NCBI RefSeq assembly: GCF_038443675.1
Contig: NZ_CP151762.1
Span: forward strand, 3,569,886-3,633,885
Reading direction: 5' to 3'
DNA from: Yoonia sp. G8-12
GTDB taxonomy: Bacteria > Pseudomonadota > Alphaproteobacteria > Rhodobacterales > Rhodobacteraceae
DNA length: 64,000 nt
Every line of letters begins with the position of its first letter. Within the stretch, counting starts at the first letter, position 1. This document shows, piece by piece, positions 18,583 through 27,921 of the stretch. Below the pieces are notes generated by a model, which ran no database searches, was not told the origin of the DNA, and was given only the letters and a program-made list of their open reading frames with translations. The position numbers were made by a program, and so were the translations under genes.

Positions 18583-18804
18583 CTACTCTTTTTCGGTTAA
18601 TGCAGTTTTGATCTCGGCCATCTGCGCTTCGATCGCGCCAAGGCGGTGATCCATCATCAGGCCTTCGGCGGCTTGCAGTGTCAGGCGCTGCAGTTCTTTT
18701 TCGTCGCCAGTAAAGCTGTCATGTACGATGCGGCGGGCTACAATGATCCAGTGATGAAAATCGCGGATTGTTTCTTTTTCTGTGGTAGGCAACACATCAG
18801 ACAT
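18583..18804 (-). CDS. Small protein of unknown function between the CoA-transferase subunits
   Basis: A 73-residue, mostly helical, acidic protein with a possible coiled-coil end (IEAQMAEIKTALTEKE). It lies 13 bases after scoA and 9 bases before scoB on the same strand, so it looks translated within the operon. I do not recognise a family. Possibilities include an accessory factor for the transferase or an independent cargo gene. Confidence 0.65.
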   Translation of the reverse strand: MSDVLPTTEKETIRDFHHWIIVARRIVHDSFTGDEKELQRLTLQAAEGLMMDHRLGAIEAQMAEIKTALTEKE

Positions 18805-18817
18805 ATTCGTTCACCGT

Positions 18818-19516
18818 TCAGGCCGCCGGGCGGGTTGTGCGTTGTTCGATCCGTTTTTCATGATCGCCTTGGATCAACCGGTGCACGTAAATCCCCGGCA
18901 AATGAATGCTATCTGGATCGAGGCTTCCTGTCGGCACGATCTCTTCCACCTCGACCACACAAGTTTTGCCGCACATGGCAGCAGGTGGGTTGAAGTTGCG
19001 GGCGGTTTTACGGAACACGAGGTTCCCGGTTGCATCCGCTTTCCAGGCTTTCACGATCGCAAGATCAGCAAAAATGCCTTCTTCCAGAATATAGGTTTCG
19101 CCGTTGAAGTCTTTATGCTCTTTGCCATCGGCAATCACGGTGCCAACGCCGGTTTTGGTGTAAAATCCGGGGATACCACAGCCACCGGCACGCATGCGCT
19201 CGGCTAATGTGCCTTGGGGGTTGAACTCCAGTTCAAGCTCACCTGACAGATACTGGCGCATGAATTCTGCATTTTCACCAACATATGAGCTGATCATCTT
19301 TTTGACTTGGCGGGTTTGCAGCAAGATGCCGATCCCGAAATCATCAACGCCTGCATTGTTTGATGCGAATGTCAGGTCTTTGGTGCCAGCGTCGCGGATC
19401 GCGGCCAGCAAAAGCTCGGGTATGCCGCACAGGCCGAAACCGCCAGCAGCGATAAACATGCCATCATGCAGTAGCCCATCAAGAGCAGCGGCCGCGTTAG
19501 GGTAGATCTTTTTCAT
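18818..19516 (-). CDS. scoA: 3-oxoacid CoA-transferase, subunit A
   Basis: Alpha subunit of 232 residues with the glycine-rich AAGGFGLCGIPE CoA-binding signature near residues 23-34. SNNAGVDDFG and the later CGIPGFYTKTGVGT segments also fit. It pairs with scoB, 245 bases downstream. The ATG at 19516 gives the standard MKKIYP start; an upstream in-frame extension to 19543 is less likely. Confidence 0.93.
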   Translation of the reverse strand: MKKIYPNAAAALDGLLHDGMFIAAGGFGLCGIPELLLAAIRDAGTKDLTFASNNAGVDDFGIGILLQTRQVKKMISSYVGENAEFMRQYLSGELELEFNPQGTLAERMRAGGCGIPGFYTKTGVGTVIADGKEHKDFNGETYILEEGIFADLAIVKAWKADATGNLVFRKTARNFNPPAAMCGKTCVVEVEEIVPTGSLDPDSIHLPGIYVHRLIQGDHEKRIEQRTTRPAA

Positions 19517-19600
19517 TGGCGAACTCTCCGGCGTCGTTTGCACAAGTTGTGCCGCCCAACACCAGGAGAGTCAATGAAATGCCGCGATGCAGAAATGCGA

Positions 19601-22201
19601 TCAGTCTGCTTTTTTGGCCGCAGGTTTTTTCTTGGCCGCGGTTTTCTTCTTTGCAGGGACCTTCTTGCGTGCAGGTTTCTTTTTGCCTGCCTTCTCGGCC
19701 CGCTCATCAATCAGATGCACTGCCTGTGCCAACGTCAGATCGGACGGTTCAATGGTGTCAGGGATGGTCGCGTTGATCTTTTCCCATTTCACGTATGGGC
19801 CGTATTTGCCGTCAAAGATATTGACAGGACCGCCTGCTTCGGGGTGCTCGCCCAATTCACGGATCGGTACGGCAGCCTTGCCGCGTGCGCCGCGAGACGC
19901 GACTTTTTCCGCCAAAAGCTGTACCGCGCGGTTCATGCCAACGGTCCAGACGTCATCAATGGTCTCAAGATTGGCGTTGGTGCCACCGCGATGTGATGTG
20001 CTTTCTGCATGTTTCAGATAGGGACCGTAGCGACCGATATTGGCCCAGACCGCTATGCCATCTTCGGGATGCGGGCCTAATTCGCGTGGCAGCGAAAGCA
20101 GCATCAGGGCCTGATCGAGGGTCACATCTTCTGGCTCCCAATCAGCGGGGATCCCCTGACGCGGTGGCTTTTTGTTGTCCTCGGTCACCTCGCCGCGCTG
20201 CGCGTAGGGGCCAAAGCGGCCCTTGAAGATGCGGATTTCGTCACCCTCATCCTTCCCCAGCAGTTTGCCTTCGGGTGGAATAGCCGAGGCCTCGGCCTCT
20301 GGGTTGGGTGGGCCGAAGGGCCGTGTATAGCGGCATTCAGGATAGTTTGAGCAGCCGATAAAGGCCCCACCCGAGCGGGCCGTGCGCATGGAAAGACGCC
20401 CCGCACCACAGTTGGGGCAAAGGCGCGGATCGCTGCCATCCTCGGTGGGTGGAAATAGGTGCGGTTCCAGCACCTCGTTGATTTTTTCCAGCACCTCGGT
20501 GATGCGCAAATCAGCGGTTTCAGCGATGGCTGCAGAGAAATCGCGCCAGAACTGGGCCAGCACCTTTTTGTAGTCGGCTTCGCCTGCGCTGACCTCATCA
20601 AGCTGGTTTTCCAGATCGGCGGTGAAATCATAGCCGATGTATTTGCGGAAGTAATTTGTCAGAAAGGCCGTCACCAACCGCCCCTTATCCTGGGGGATTA
20701 GGCGATTTTTGTCTTTCTCAACGTAGCCGCGATCCTGAATGGTGGTAACGATCGAGGCATAAGTCGACGGGCGGCCAATACCCAGTTCTTCCATGCGCTT
20801 GACCAGTGTCGCCTCGGTATAGCGTGGTGGGGGCTGGGTGAAATGCTGTTCAGGATCGACCGATTTCTTTTCAGCCTTTTCACCAGCGGTCAGTTGCGGC
20901 AGGCGCTTGTCGTCATCATCGACAACTGTATCGTCTTTGCCTTCTTCATAGATCGCGATAAATCCGTCAAAGACCATGACCTGCCCGTTGGCGCGCAGCA
21001 CAACCTGTTCATCGGCGCTGGTGATATCAACGACCGTGCGTTCCAGACGTGCGGCGGCCATCTGGCTGGCCATCGTCCGTTTGTAGATCAGGTCATAAAG
21101 CTTGCGCTGATCGGCGTCTGCAATTTTGGCGTCTTCGGTGCTGACTGACATTTCGGTCGGGCGAATACATTCGTGCGCTTCTTGGGCGTTTTTGGCTTTG
21201 TTTTTATAAATGCGCGGCTGATCCGGCAGGTAATCGGCGCCGAATTTCGCCTTGATCGCATCGCGCGCACCGGTGACAGCCTCGGGGGCCATGTCAATGC
21301 CGTCGGTCCGCATATAGGTGATCAGCCCCGCTTCATACAAACGCTGGGCGACGCTCATCGTTTGCTTGGCGCCCATGCCGAATTTGCGGCTGGCCTCTTG
21401 TTGCAGCGTTGAGGTCATGAAGGGGGGCGATGGGTTACGCGTAGCTGGTTTCGCCTCGACCGACTGAATAACCAGATCGCGTGAATTGATGGCCTGCACG
21501 GCCATTTCGGCCTGTGTGGCATTGCCCAGATCGAATTTATCAAGCTTTTTGCCCGCCAGCGTGGTGAGGCGCGCCTCGAACGTCTGGCCGCGTGGCGATT
21601 GCAACAGTGCTTTGACGGTCCAGTATTCCTGATTGCGGAAGGCTTCGATTTCCATCTCGCGTTCGACGATGATGCGCAGGCAAACCGATTGGACGCGGCC
21701 GGCGGATTTCGCACCGGGCAGTTTGCGCCACAATACCGGCGACAGGTTGAAGCCCACCAGATAATCCAGCGCGCGGCGTGCCAGATAGGCATCGACCAAA
21801 GGTTCATCCACCTGACGGGGATTTTTCATCGCCTCTGTCACGGCGGATTTTGTAATGGCGTTGAACACCACGCGGCTGACGGGCGTGTCTTTCTTGATCG
21901 CTTTCTTGGCGATCAACGCCTCGGTCAGATGCCATGAAATCGCCTCGCCCTCACGGTCGGGGTCGGTTGCGAGGATCAATTCGTTGTCGTTTTTCAGTGC
22001 ATCAACAATGGCTTTGATATGCTTTTTGCTGTCCGATGCGATTTCCCATTTCATGTCGAAATCTTCATCAGGCAGGACCGACCCATCCTTTGGTGGCAGG
22101 TCACGGACGTGTCCATAAGAGGCAAGAACCGTGTAATTGCTACCAAGATAACCGTTTATTTTCTTGGCCTTTGCAGGGGATTCGACAACGACAACGGGCA
22201 T
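19601..22201 (-). CDS. topA: DNA topoisomerase I
   Basis: Type IA topoisomerase of 866 residues that relaxes negative supercoils. An N-terminal Toprim domain starts with VVVVESPAKAKKI; the active-site region is GLITYMRTDG. A four-cysteine zinc ribbon (CPNC ... CSNYPEC, about 593-625) is followed by further repeat domains. The tail is rich in lysine and alanine, as is common in alphaproteobacterial TopA. It follows dprA, the usual arrangement in this group. Confidence 0.97.
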   Translation of the reverse strand: MPVVVVESPAKAKKINGYLGSNYTVLASYGHVRDLPPKDGSVLPDEDFDMKWEIASDSKKHIKAIVDALKNDNELILATDPDREGEAISWHLTEALIAKKAIKKDTPVSRVVFNAITKSAVTEAMKNPRQVDEPLVDAYLARRALDYLVGFNLSPVLWRKLPGAKSAGRVQSVCLRIIVEREMEIEAFRNQEYWTVKALLQSPRGQTFEARLTTLAGKKLDKFDLGNATQAEMAVQAINSRDLVIQSVEAKPATRNPSPPFMTSTLQQEASRKFGMGAKQTMSVAQRLYEAGLITYMRTDGIDMAPEAVTGARDAIKAKFGADYLPDQPRIYKNKAKNAQEAHECIRPTEMSVSTEDAKIADADQRKLYDLIYKRTMASQMAAARLERTVVDITSADEQVVLRANGQVMVFDGFIAIYEEGKDDTVVDDDDKRLPQLTAGEKAEKKSVDPEQHFTQPPPRYTEATLVKRMEELGIGRPSTYASIVTTIQDRGYVEKDKNRLIPQDKGRLVTAFLTNYFRKYIGYDFTADLENQLDEVSAGEADYKKVLAQFWRDFSAAIAETADLRITEVLEKINEVLEPHLFPPTEDGSDPRLCPNCGAGRLSMRTARSGGAFIGCSNYPECRYTRPFGPPNPEAEASAIPPEGKLLGKDEGDEIRIFKGRFGPYAQRGEVTEDNKKPPRQGIPADWEPEDVTLDQALMLLSLPRELGPHPEDGIAVWANIGRYGPYLKHAESTSHRGGTNANLETIDDVWTVGMNRAVQLLAEKVASRGARGKAAVPIRELGEHPEAGGPVNIFDGKYGPYVKWEKINATIPDTIEPSDLTLAQAVHLIDERAEKAGKKKPARKKVPAKKKTAAKKKPAAKKAD

Positions 22202-22306
22202 GAGAATCCTTTACAGAAAATGCGGTTCCTTAGGTCGGGCAAGATGTGGCGTCTGCTTGCCGAATGTCAATGAGGGTAAAAATCTTTGCCTGCAACTGGC
22301 GCAAAC

Positions 22307-23445
22307 TTAGACGGTGCGCGCCAGTAAACCACCTGAATGTCGGGTGATTTTGCCATCCAGTTCCAGATCAATGAGAACAGGTGCGACATCCGTTGCAGTG
22401 ACTTTGATGTCTCGCAGCAGCTGGTCCTCTGCGATGGGCGCGGCACTGAGGCGTGAGAGAATCTCGGTATGCAAGGCCGCGATATCGCGCAGCGATTTTT
22501 CTTGCGGGGCAGGTTCTGGCAGATCGATAGTGGCGGCGGGGCTGGGCGCTGTGGCGGGCGTCACCGCGTCAATAATATCTTCGGCGTTGCGCACAAGCGT
22601 TGCGCCGTCACGGATCAGGGCGTTGCAACCCCAAGCGCGTCCATCAAACGGGTGGCCCGGCACCGCAAGAACATCCCGCCCCTGGTCGAGTGCGTTGCGG
22701 GCGGTGATCAGGCTGCCGGATTTGCCGGCGGCTTCAACTACGACAACAGCGCGGGCAAGTCCGGAAATGATTCTGTTGCGCATCGGGAAATGGCGCGCCT
22801 GCGGTTGCAGACCCATCGGCATTTCCGACACACGGAGACCGCGTTTTGCAATGTCTTGGGCCAGTTGCGTGTTTTCAGCAGGGTATATTGTATCAACACC
22901 CCCGCCATCACAGCAATCGTACCACCGGCCAGTGCCCCGTGGTGGGCTGCGGCATCAATGCCGCGGGCTAGGCCCGAGACCACCGCAAAGCCTGCTTTCG
23001 TCAAATCTTCGGCCAATCGTTTCGCCATGCGTGTGCCCAAGGACGATGCATTCCGCGCGCCCACAAGCGCGATCATCGGCTTTTGCAAAAGCGCCATTTG
23101 TCCCAGTACCCACATCAGTGGCGGCGCATCGGCAATGTCGTAAAGCGATTTTGGGTAGGCGGGCGATCCATGTGCCACCAATTGCGCACCTGCCGCTTTG
23201 CCTGCTTTGAGTTCCGCCAAAACCACGCCTTCAGAGCAAATTTCATAGCCACTGACGCCCGCAGATTTGGCCACTTCGGGCAAAGCGTGCAACGCATCAG
23301 CCGCGCTGCCGTGTTCTGCCAGCAGCCGGTGATATGTTGCAACGCCAACCCGACGCGAACGCAATAGGCGGAGCCGGTTGACCGTGTCTTCTTCCGTGGT
23401 GGGTAGGAGTGGGGGGTGAGTGGAAGAAAGTTGTGTTCCGGTCAT
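22307..23445 (-). pseudogene. dprA: DNA processing protein DprA, broken by a one-base frameshift
   Basis: The N-terminal part contains ALVGARNASSLGTRMAKRLAEDL and SGLARGIDAAAH, the Rossmann-like core that loads RecA on incoming DNA. After GGTIAVMAG the frame is lost. The rest (SEMPMGLQPQARHFPMRNRIISGL, then AGKSGSLITARNALDQGRDVLAVPGH and a winged-helix end) continues in another frame to 22307. One more base in the C5 run at 22899-22903 restores GGVDTIYP and a 379-residue protein. Start taken at the ATG at 23445. Confidence 0.88.
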
Positions 23446-23625
23446 CCTGTAGGCTCCGCCATATTGCAAAGACACCCTAGAATAAAAGGAGTTAACGAGT
23501 TCTTACCCGATTGAATTTAAATTTGACGAAAATGCATGATTGGCGCCGCTTTCTCAGGGATCGGCCTGCTGTCTGCCGATCAGCGCACCAGTGATGGTGC
23601 ACCCCAATGCCCGAAAAGAATCATC

Positions 23626-25047
23626 CTAGGCGGCAGCGCCGCCCACGGTAAGACCGCCGATCAACAGGCTTGGCTGCCCGACGCCAACCGGCACCCACTG
23701 GCCCGCCTTGCCGCAATTGCCAATCCCGGGGTCAAGCGCAAGGTCATTGCCGATGCCACGGATCTGTTTGAGCGCCGTGGCGCCGTCCCCGATCAAGGTG
23801 GCGCCTTTCACCGGCGCGCCGATGACGCCGTTTTTGACGCGGTACGCCTCGGTGCAGCTAAAGACGAATTTGCCGTTGGTGATATCCACCTGACCGCCGC
23901 CAAATCCTACCGCATAAATCCCGTCTTTGAGATCAGCGACAAGGCTTTCGGGCGCAGCATCCCCCGCCAGCATATAGGTATTGGTCATGCGTGGCATGGG
24001 CGCATGGGCGAAACTCTCGCGCCGTCCGTTTCCGGTGGGGGCAACCCCCATTAGACGCGCGTTCTGCCGGTCTTGCATATAGCCGACCAAAACACCGTCC
24101 TCGATCAGTGTGTTTTTGGCGCTGGGCGTGCCTTCGTCATCCACGGTGATTGAGCCGCGCCTGTCGGGGATCGTGCCATCATCCAATACTGTCACGCCTT
24201 TGGCGGCAATCTGTTGCCCCATCAGCCCTGCAAACGCGCTTGAGCCTTTGCGGTTAAAATCCCCCTCAAGCCCGTGCCCGATGGCTTCGTGCAGCAAAAT
24301 ACCGGGCCAGCCAGGGCCAAGCACCACGTCCATCACGCCAGCTGGCGCAGGTTCTGCACCAAGGTTCACCAAAGCAATACGCAGCGCCTCGCGGGCCACA
24401 GGTTGCCAATGATCAGGCCCAATCAGCCCGAGCAGCCCCGCACGGCCGCCACCGCCCATACCGCCACTTTCGCGTTTGCCATTTTCCTCAACAATCACGC
24501 TGATATTCAGGCGCGACATGGGGCGGGTATCGGTCACAAGCGTCCCTTCAGGGCGGAGGATCAGGACTTCCTGATGGGACGCGGCAATGGTGGCTGATAC
24601 CTGCACGACACGCGGATCAAGTGCGCGGGCGAAGGCGTCAATCTCGCGCAGAAGATCAATTTTGGCTGGAAACGTGGCCTGGAGCATCGGATCATCGTCT
24701 GAATAAAGTTTGCGATTGGTCCCCGCAGGCGCGGCGGACATGGTCCCGCCGCCATCACCGACCGCAAGCCGGGCTGTGGCGACGGCGCGTTTCAGGGCAT
24801 GTTCATCAATGGTTGTGGAATGGGCGTATCCTGCGGTTTCGCCACGTACGGCGCGCAAACCGAACCCTTCGGAAGCGTCAAAACTAGCTGTTTTGATGCG
24901 CCCATCGTCAAAGGAAATCACTTCAGACTTGCGTCGCTCCAAGAAAAGTTCGCCATCATCCGCCCCGACGGTTGCCTCTTGCAACAGTGCAAGGGCCGTA
25001 TCCTGATCTAGATTGGTTTCAAACGGGCGAAACGGGTCTGCGGACAT
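23626..25047 (-). CDS. tldD: Metalloprotease TldD
   Basis: Protein of 473 residues of the TldD/TldE family, which degrades modified peptides as a heterodimer with PmbA/TldE. The metal-binding motif HEAIGHGLEGD and the C-terminal CGKAGQWVPVGVGQPSL signature are present. The ATG at 25047 is chosen over an in-frame start at 25101 because it gives the standard MSADPF-type N-terminus. It is divergent from the cox operon across about 180 bases. Confidence 0.94.
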   Translation of the reverse strand: MSADPFRPFETNLDQDTALALLQEATVGADDGELFLERRKSEVISFDDGRIKTASFDASEGFGLRAVRGETAGYAHSTTIDEHALKRAVATARLAVGDGGGTMSAAPAGTNRKLYSDDDPMLQATFPAKIDLLREIDAFARALDPRVVQVSATIAASHQEVLILRPEGTLVTDTRPMSRLNISVIVEENGKRESGGMGGGGRAGLLGLIGPDHWQPVAREALRIALVNLGAEPAPAGVMDVVLGPGWPGILLHEAIGHGLEGDFNRKGSSAFAGLMGQQIAAKGVTVLDDGTIPDRRGSITVDDEGTPSAKNTLIEDGVLVGYMQDRQNARLMGVAPTGNGRRESFAHAPMPRMTNTYMLAGDAAPESLVADLKDGIYAVGFGGGQVDITNGKFVFSCTEAYRVKNGVIGAPVKGATLIGDGATALKQIRGIGNDLALDPGIGNCGKAGQWVPVGVGQPSLLIGGLTVGGAAA

Positions 25048-25230
25048 GGGTTTTTCCTTGTGCGGCGTGATTTTTGTCACGAAAGCGTCTGTTTGACGCA
25101 ATTGCAGTTCTTGAGTTGTTCATCAGGATATGGGACACGGTCTGTCGAATACAATGGGATTCCGTCCGTAGCCCGAATGGAATCGTCCGGGAGACGCACC
25201 AACACAGGTGCATACAAGATAGGGTACGAT
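25048..25230. other. Divergent promoter region between tldD and coxB
   Basis: About 180 bases separate the two divergent starts and must hold both promoters. AGGG lies about 8 bases before the coxB ATG. I do not see a -35/-10 pair convincing enough to mark. Confidence 0.4.
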
Positions 25231-26055
25231 ATGCGTTTGAACACCTTTGCAACGTCGCTTTGGACCACCGCCGGTCTGCTGATGGCGGGAACGTCAGCAA
25301 CAGCACAGCAGGTCAACCAAGAGCTTGAGATTGTAGGCCGTCCAGTTGATCGCGGCATGGGCTTTCAGCCGTCTGCGACCGAGCTGGCGCGCGATGTGGT
25401 CTGGCTCGACAACATGCTGTTGGTGATCATCACCATCATCACGCTGTTTGTGACCGCGCTGCTGGCGTGGGTCGTGATCCGCTATAACCACAAGCGCAAC
25501 CCTGAACCTGCGACATTCACTCATAACTCGCCGCTGGAGGTGGCTTGGACCGTGGTGCCGGTCGTGATCCTTGTGTTCATTGGTGCGTTTTCGCTGCCCG
25601 TGTTGTTCAAGCAGCAGGAAATTCCCGAGGCGGATATCACAATCAAGGTCACCGGCTATCAGTGGTACTGGGGCTATGAATACGTTGACCATGACTTCGG
25701 TTTTGAGAGCTACATGTTGGCCCGCGAGGAACTGGAAGAGTATGGCTATAGTCAGGAAGAGTATCTTTTGGCGACTGATACGGCGGTTGTTGTGCCGATT
25801 GGCGCAACGGTCGTTATGCAGGTAACTGCGGCTGACGTGATCCACTCTTGGACAATTCCTGCCTTCGGCGTCAAACAAGACGCGGTTCCCGGTCGTCTGG
25901 CTGAGCTGTGGTTTGCGGCAGAACGCGAAGGGATCTTTTTTGGCCAGTGTTCCGAGCTTTGCGGTAAAGACCACGCCTATATGCCGATCACCGTGAAAGT
26001 GGTCAGCCAAGAGACATACGACGCGTGGCTCGCTGAGGCGACAGGTACGTCCTAA
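25231..26055 (+). CDS. coxB: Cytochrome c oxidase subunit II
   Basis: Protein of 274 residues with a signal sequence (to about ATAQ), two membrane helices (about 60-82 and 105-125), and a periplasmic cupredoxin domain. The CuA ligands are all visible: His205 (HSWTIP), Cys240 and Cys244 with Glu242 (CSELC), His248 and Met251. It receives electrons from cytochrome c for an aa3-type oxidase. Subunit I is not in this window. First gene of the cox operon. Confidence 0.97.
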   Translation: MRLNTFATSLWTTAGLLMAGTSATAQQVNQELEIVGRPVDRGMGFQPSATELARDVVWLDNMLLVIITIITLFVTALLAWVVIRYNHKRNPEPATFTHNSPLEVAWTVVPVVILVFIGAFSLPVLFKQQEIPEADITIKVTGYQWYWGYEYVDHDFGFESYMLAREELEEYGYSQEEYLLATDTAVVVPIGATVVMQVTAADVIHSWTIPAFGVKQDAVPGRLAELWFAAEREGIFFGQCSELCGKDHAYMPITVKVVSQETYDAWLAEATGTS

Positions 26056-26063
26056 ACGGGTGG

Positions 26064-26087
26064 GGCGGGTCAAAACCCGCCTTACAC
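26064..26087 (-). repeat. Short stem-loop repeat, copy 2
   Basis: On the minus strand: GTGTAAGG overlapping arms GGCGGGT / ACCCGCC. It lies between coxB and ctaB, tail to tail with copy 3. Confidence 0.6.
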
Positions 26088-26105
26088 AGATCAACTGTTC
26101 AATCA

Positions 26106-26127
26106 TGTAAGGTGGGTCTCGACCCAC
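26106..26127 (+). repeat. Short stem-loop repeat, copy 3
   Basis: On the plus strand: GTAAGG overlapping arms GTGGGTC / GACCCAC. It lies 22 bases before the ctaB start. Confidence 0.6.
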
Positions 26128-26148
26128 AGCCATGTAGTAAGGTCCAGA

Positions 26149-27090
26149 ATGAGCGATATCAGCGCATCAGACAGTCCCTATGAGGCAAACATGGGCGATT
26201 ATTTCGCTCTGTTGAAGCCGCGTGTGATGTCGCTTGTGGTTTTCACTGGACTTGTTGGTCTGCTGGTGGCTCCCGTTCCAGTACACCCCTTTATCGGATT
26301 TGTTGCGATCTTATGCATTGCCGTTGGTGCGGGTGCATCAGGGGCACTGAACATGTGGTGGGACGCTGACATTGACGCACGCATGCGCCGCACGGCGGGG
26401 CGGCCTATTCCATCAGGTCGCGTCGCACCCGGTGAAGCGCTCGGCATCGGGATGGCACTTTCTGGCTTTGCGGTTGTGCTTTTGGCGCTGGCGACAAATT
26501 TCCTCGCGGCATTTTTGCTGCTTTTCACCATCTTCTTCTACGCCGTCGTCTATTCGATGTGGCTCAAGCGGGCGACACCGCAGAACATTGTAATTGGTGG
26601 GGCTGCAGGTGCCTTCCCGCCGATGATCGGTTGGGCCGTTGCGACCGGCGGCGTGAGCGTTGAGAGCGTGCTGATGTTCGCACTGATCTTTATGTGGACG
26701 CCACCGCATTTCTGGGCGTTGGCGCTCTTTGTAAAGTCGGACTATGGCAACGCTGGCATACCAATGCTGACCGAAACCCACGGACGGGATTCGACGCGCC
26801 GGCATATTTTGGTCTACACGCTGCTTTTGGTGCCTGTCGCAATCGGGCTTGGTTTTACCTCGATCGGTGGACCGGTCTATCTGGCGATTGCGGTCTGGAT
26901 GAACGCATGGTTCCTCAAAGGGGCGTTTGATATCTGGCGGCGTGACGATGCGGCCTGCGAAGGCGACAAGCACAAAGTCGAAATCAAGGTATTCAAGGTG
27001 TCACTTTACTATCTTTTCGCCCATTTTGGCGCGTTGCTTGTTGAGGCGGCTCTGCGGCTTTACGGGATTGGAGGTTGGTCATGGCTTTAA
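26149..27090 (+). CDS. ctaB: Protoheme IX farnesyltransferase
   Basis: UbiA-type polytopic membrane prenyltransferase of 313 residues that makes heme O, the precursor of heme A. The Asp-rich prenyl-diphosphate motif lies in NMWWDADIDARMRRT (about 67-81), and the loop HGRDSTRRH fits the second motif. About eight to nine hydrophobic helices are visible. It is within the cox operon, between coxB and a small membrane gene. Confidence 0.95.
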   Translation: MSDISASDSPYEANMGDYFALLKPRVMSLVVFTGLVGLLVAPVPVHPFIGFVAILCIAVGAGASGALNMWWDADIDARMRRTAGRPIPSGRVAPGEALGIGMALSGFAVVLLALATNFLAAFLLLFTIFFYAVVYSMWLKRATPQNIVIGGAAGAFPPMIGWAVATGGVSVESVLMFALIFMWTPPHFWALALFVKSDYGNAGIPMLTETHGRDSTRRHILVYTLLLVPVAIGLGFTSIGGPVYLAIAVWMNAWFLKGAFDIWRRDDAACEGDKHKVEIKVFKVSLYYLFAHFGALLVEAALRLYGIGGWSWL

Positions 27091-27284
27091 ATGTCGAACA
27101 CGAACTGCACACACGGCGTAAAGGGCGCAATTATGGGCTTGGGGTTATTCTGGCAGCTTTTATTGCCGTGATTTTCGGGCTTACCGTCGTGAAGGTTCTT
27201 GAGCTTGGAAATGCTAATCAATTCGAGCGGTTTGACCACGTTGCGCGCCCGCAGCTGATACCAGAAGAGGGAGCAGTAGAATGA
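27081..27284 (+). CDS. Small single-pass membrane protein of the cox operon
   Basis: A 67-residue protein with one hydrophobic helix (GLGVILAAFIAVIFGLTVVKVLEL) and a soluble tail. Its ATG overlaps the last codons of ctaB, and its stop overlaps the ctaG start, so it is translationally coupled on both sides. Similar small genes occur between ctaB and ctaG in other alphaproteobacteria; a role in oxidase assembly is inference from position. A TTG at 27075 is an unlikely alternative start. Confidence 0.85.
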   Translation: MALNVEHELHTRRKGRNYGLGVILAAFIAVIFGLTVVKVLELGNANQFERFDHVARPQLIPEEGAVE

Positions 27285-27895
27285 AACTGTTTCCGAAACT
27301 TAAGGGTCCGAACCGGACCTTGGCGCAAACCGTCTCTGTCGTGTTTCTGATGGGGGGCCTCGCTTGGGCCTCTGTGCCTTTCTATGACTGGTTTTGCCGT
27401 GTCACAGGGTTTGGCGGGGCGACCAACGTCGCCGAAACAGGTAGTGATGTGATCCTGGACGAAACCATCAAGGTCCGTTTTGACGCGTCATTGGAGCGTG
27501 ACATGCCGTGGACCTTCAAACCAGAAGTCCGTGAAATGGAAATCCGTATCGGCGAAACGGGGCTTGCATTCTATGAGGCGCACAACCCCCTTGATGTGCC
27601 GATTGCGGGTCAAGCGGCCTACAACGTTACGCCCTACGAGGCTGGTGCATTCTTCGACAAGATCGAATGCTTCTGTTTTACCGAGCAAGTCCTGATGCCA
27701 GGCGAGACAGTGATGATGCCCGTGAGCTTTTTTGTGGATCCTGCCATCGTGGACGACCGCGAAGGGCAGTATGTGCACACGATCACGCTGAGCTACACGT
27801 TCTATCAAATCGACTTGCCGGAAGAGGAAATACAAGCTTCTTTGGCACCGCAAGCTTTGACACCAGCGTCACAAGACGCCATACAAAACAACTAA
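27281..27895 (+). CDS. ctaG: Cytochrome c oxidase assembly protein CtaG (Cox11)
   Basis: Copper chaperone of 204 residues that builds the CuB site in subunit I. There is one N-terminal membrane helix (about 14-34), then a periplasmic domain with the copper-binding CFCF motif (Cys130, Cys132) and another conserved Cys at 39. The start overlaps the small upstream gene. Confidence 0.96.
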   Translation: MKLFPKLKGPNRTLAQTVSVVFLMGGLAWASVPFYDWFCRVTGFGGATNVAETGSDVILDETIKVRFDASLERDMPWTFKPEVREMEIRIGETGLAFYEAHNPLDVPIAGQAAYNVTPYEAGAFFDKIECFCFTEQVLMPGETVMMPVSFFVDPAIVDDREGQYVHTITLSYTFYQIDLPEEEIQASLAPQALTPASQDAIQNN

Positions 27896-27921
27896 AGACC
27901 AGCCTATAGGGAACGCACCAC

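Noticed and set aside
25294..26133. Minus-strand open frame opposite coxB
   Set aside because: Antisense to a gene with all CuA ligands intact; no family or ribosome site.
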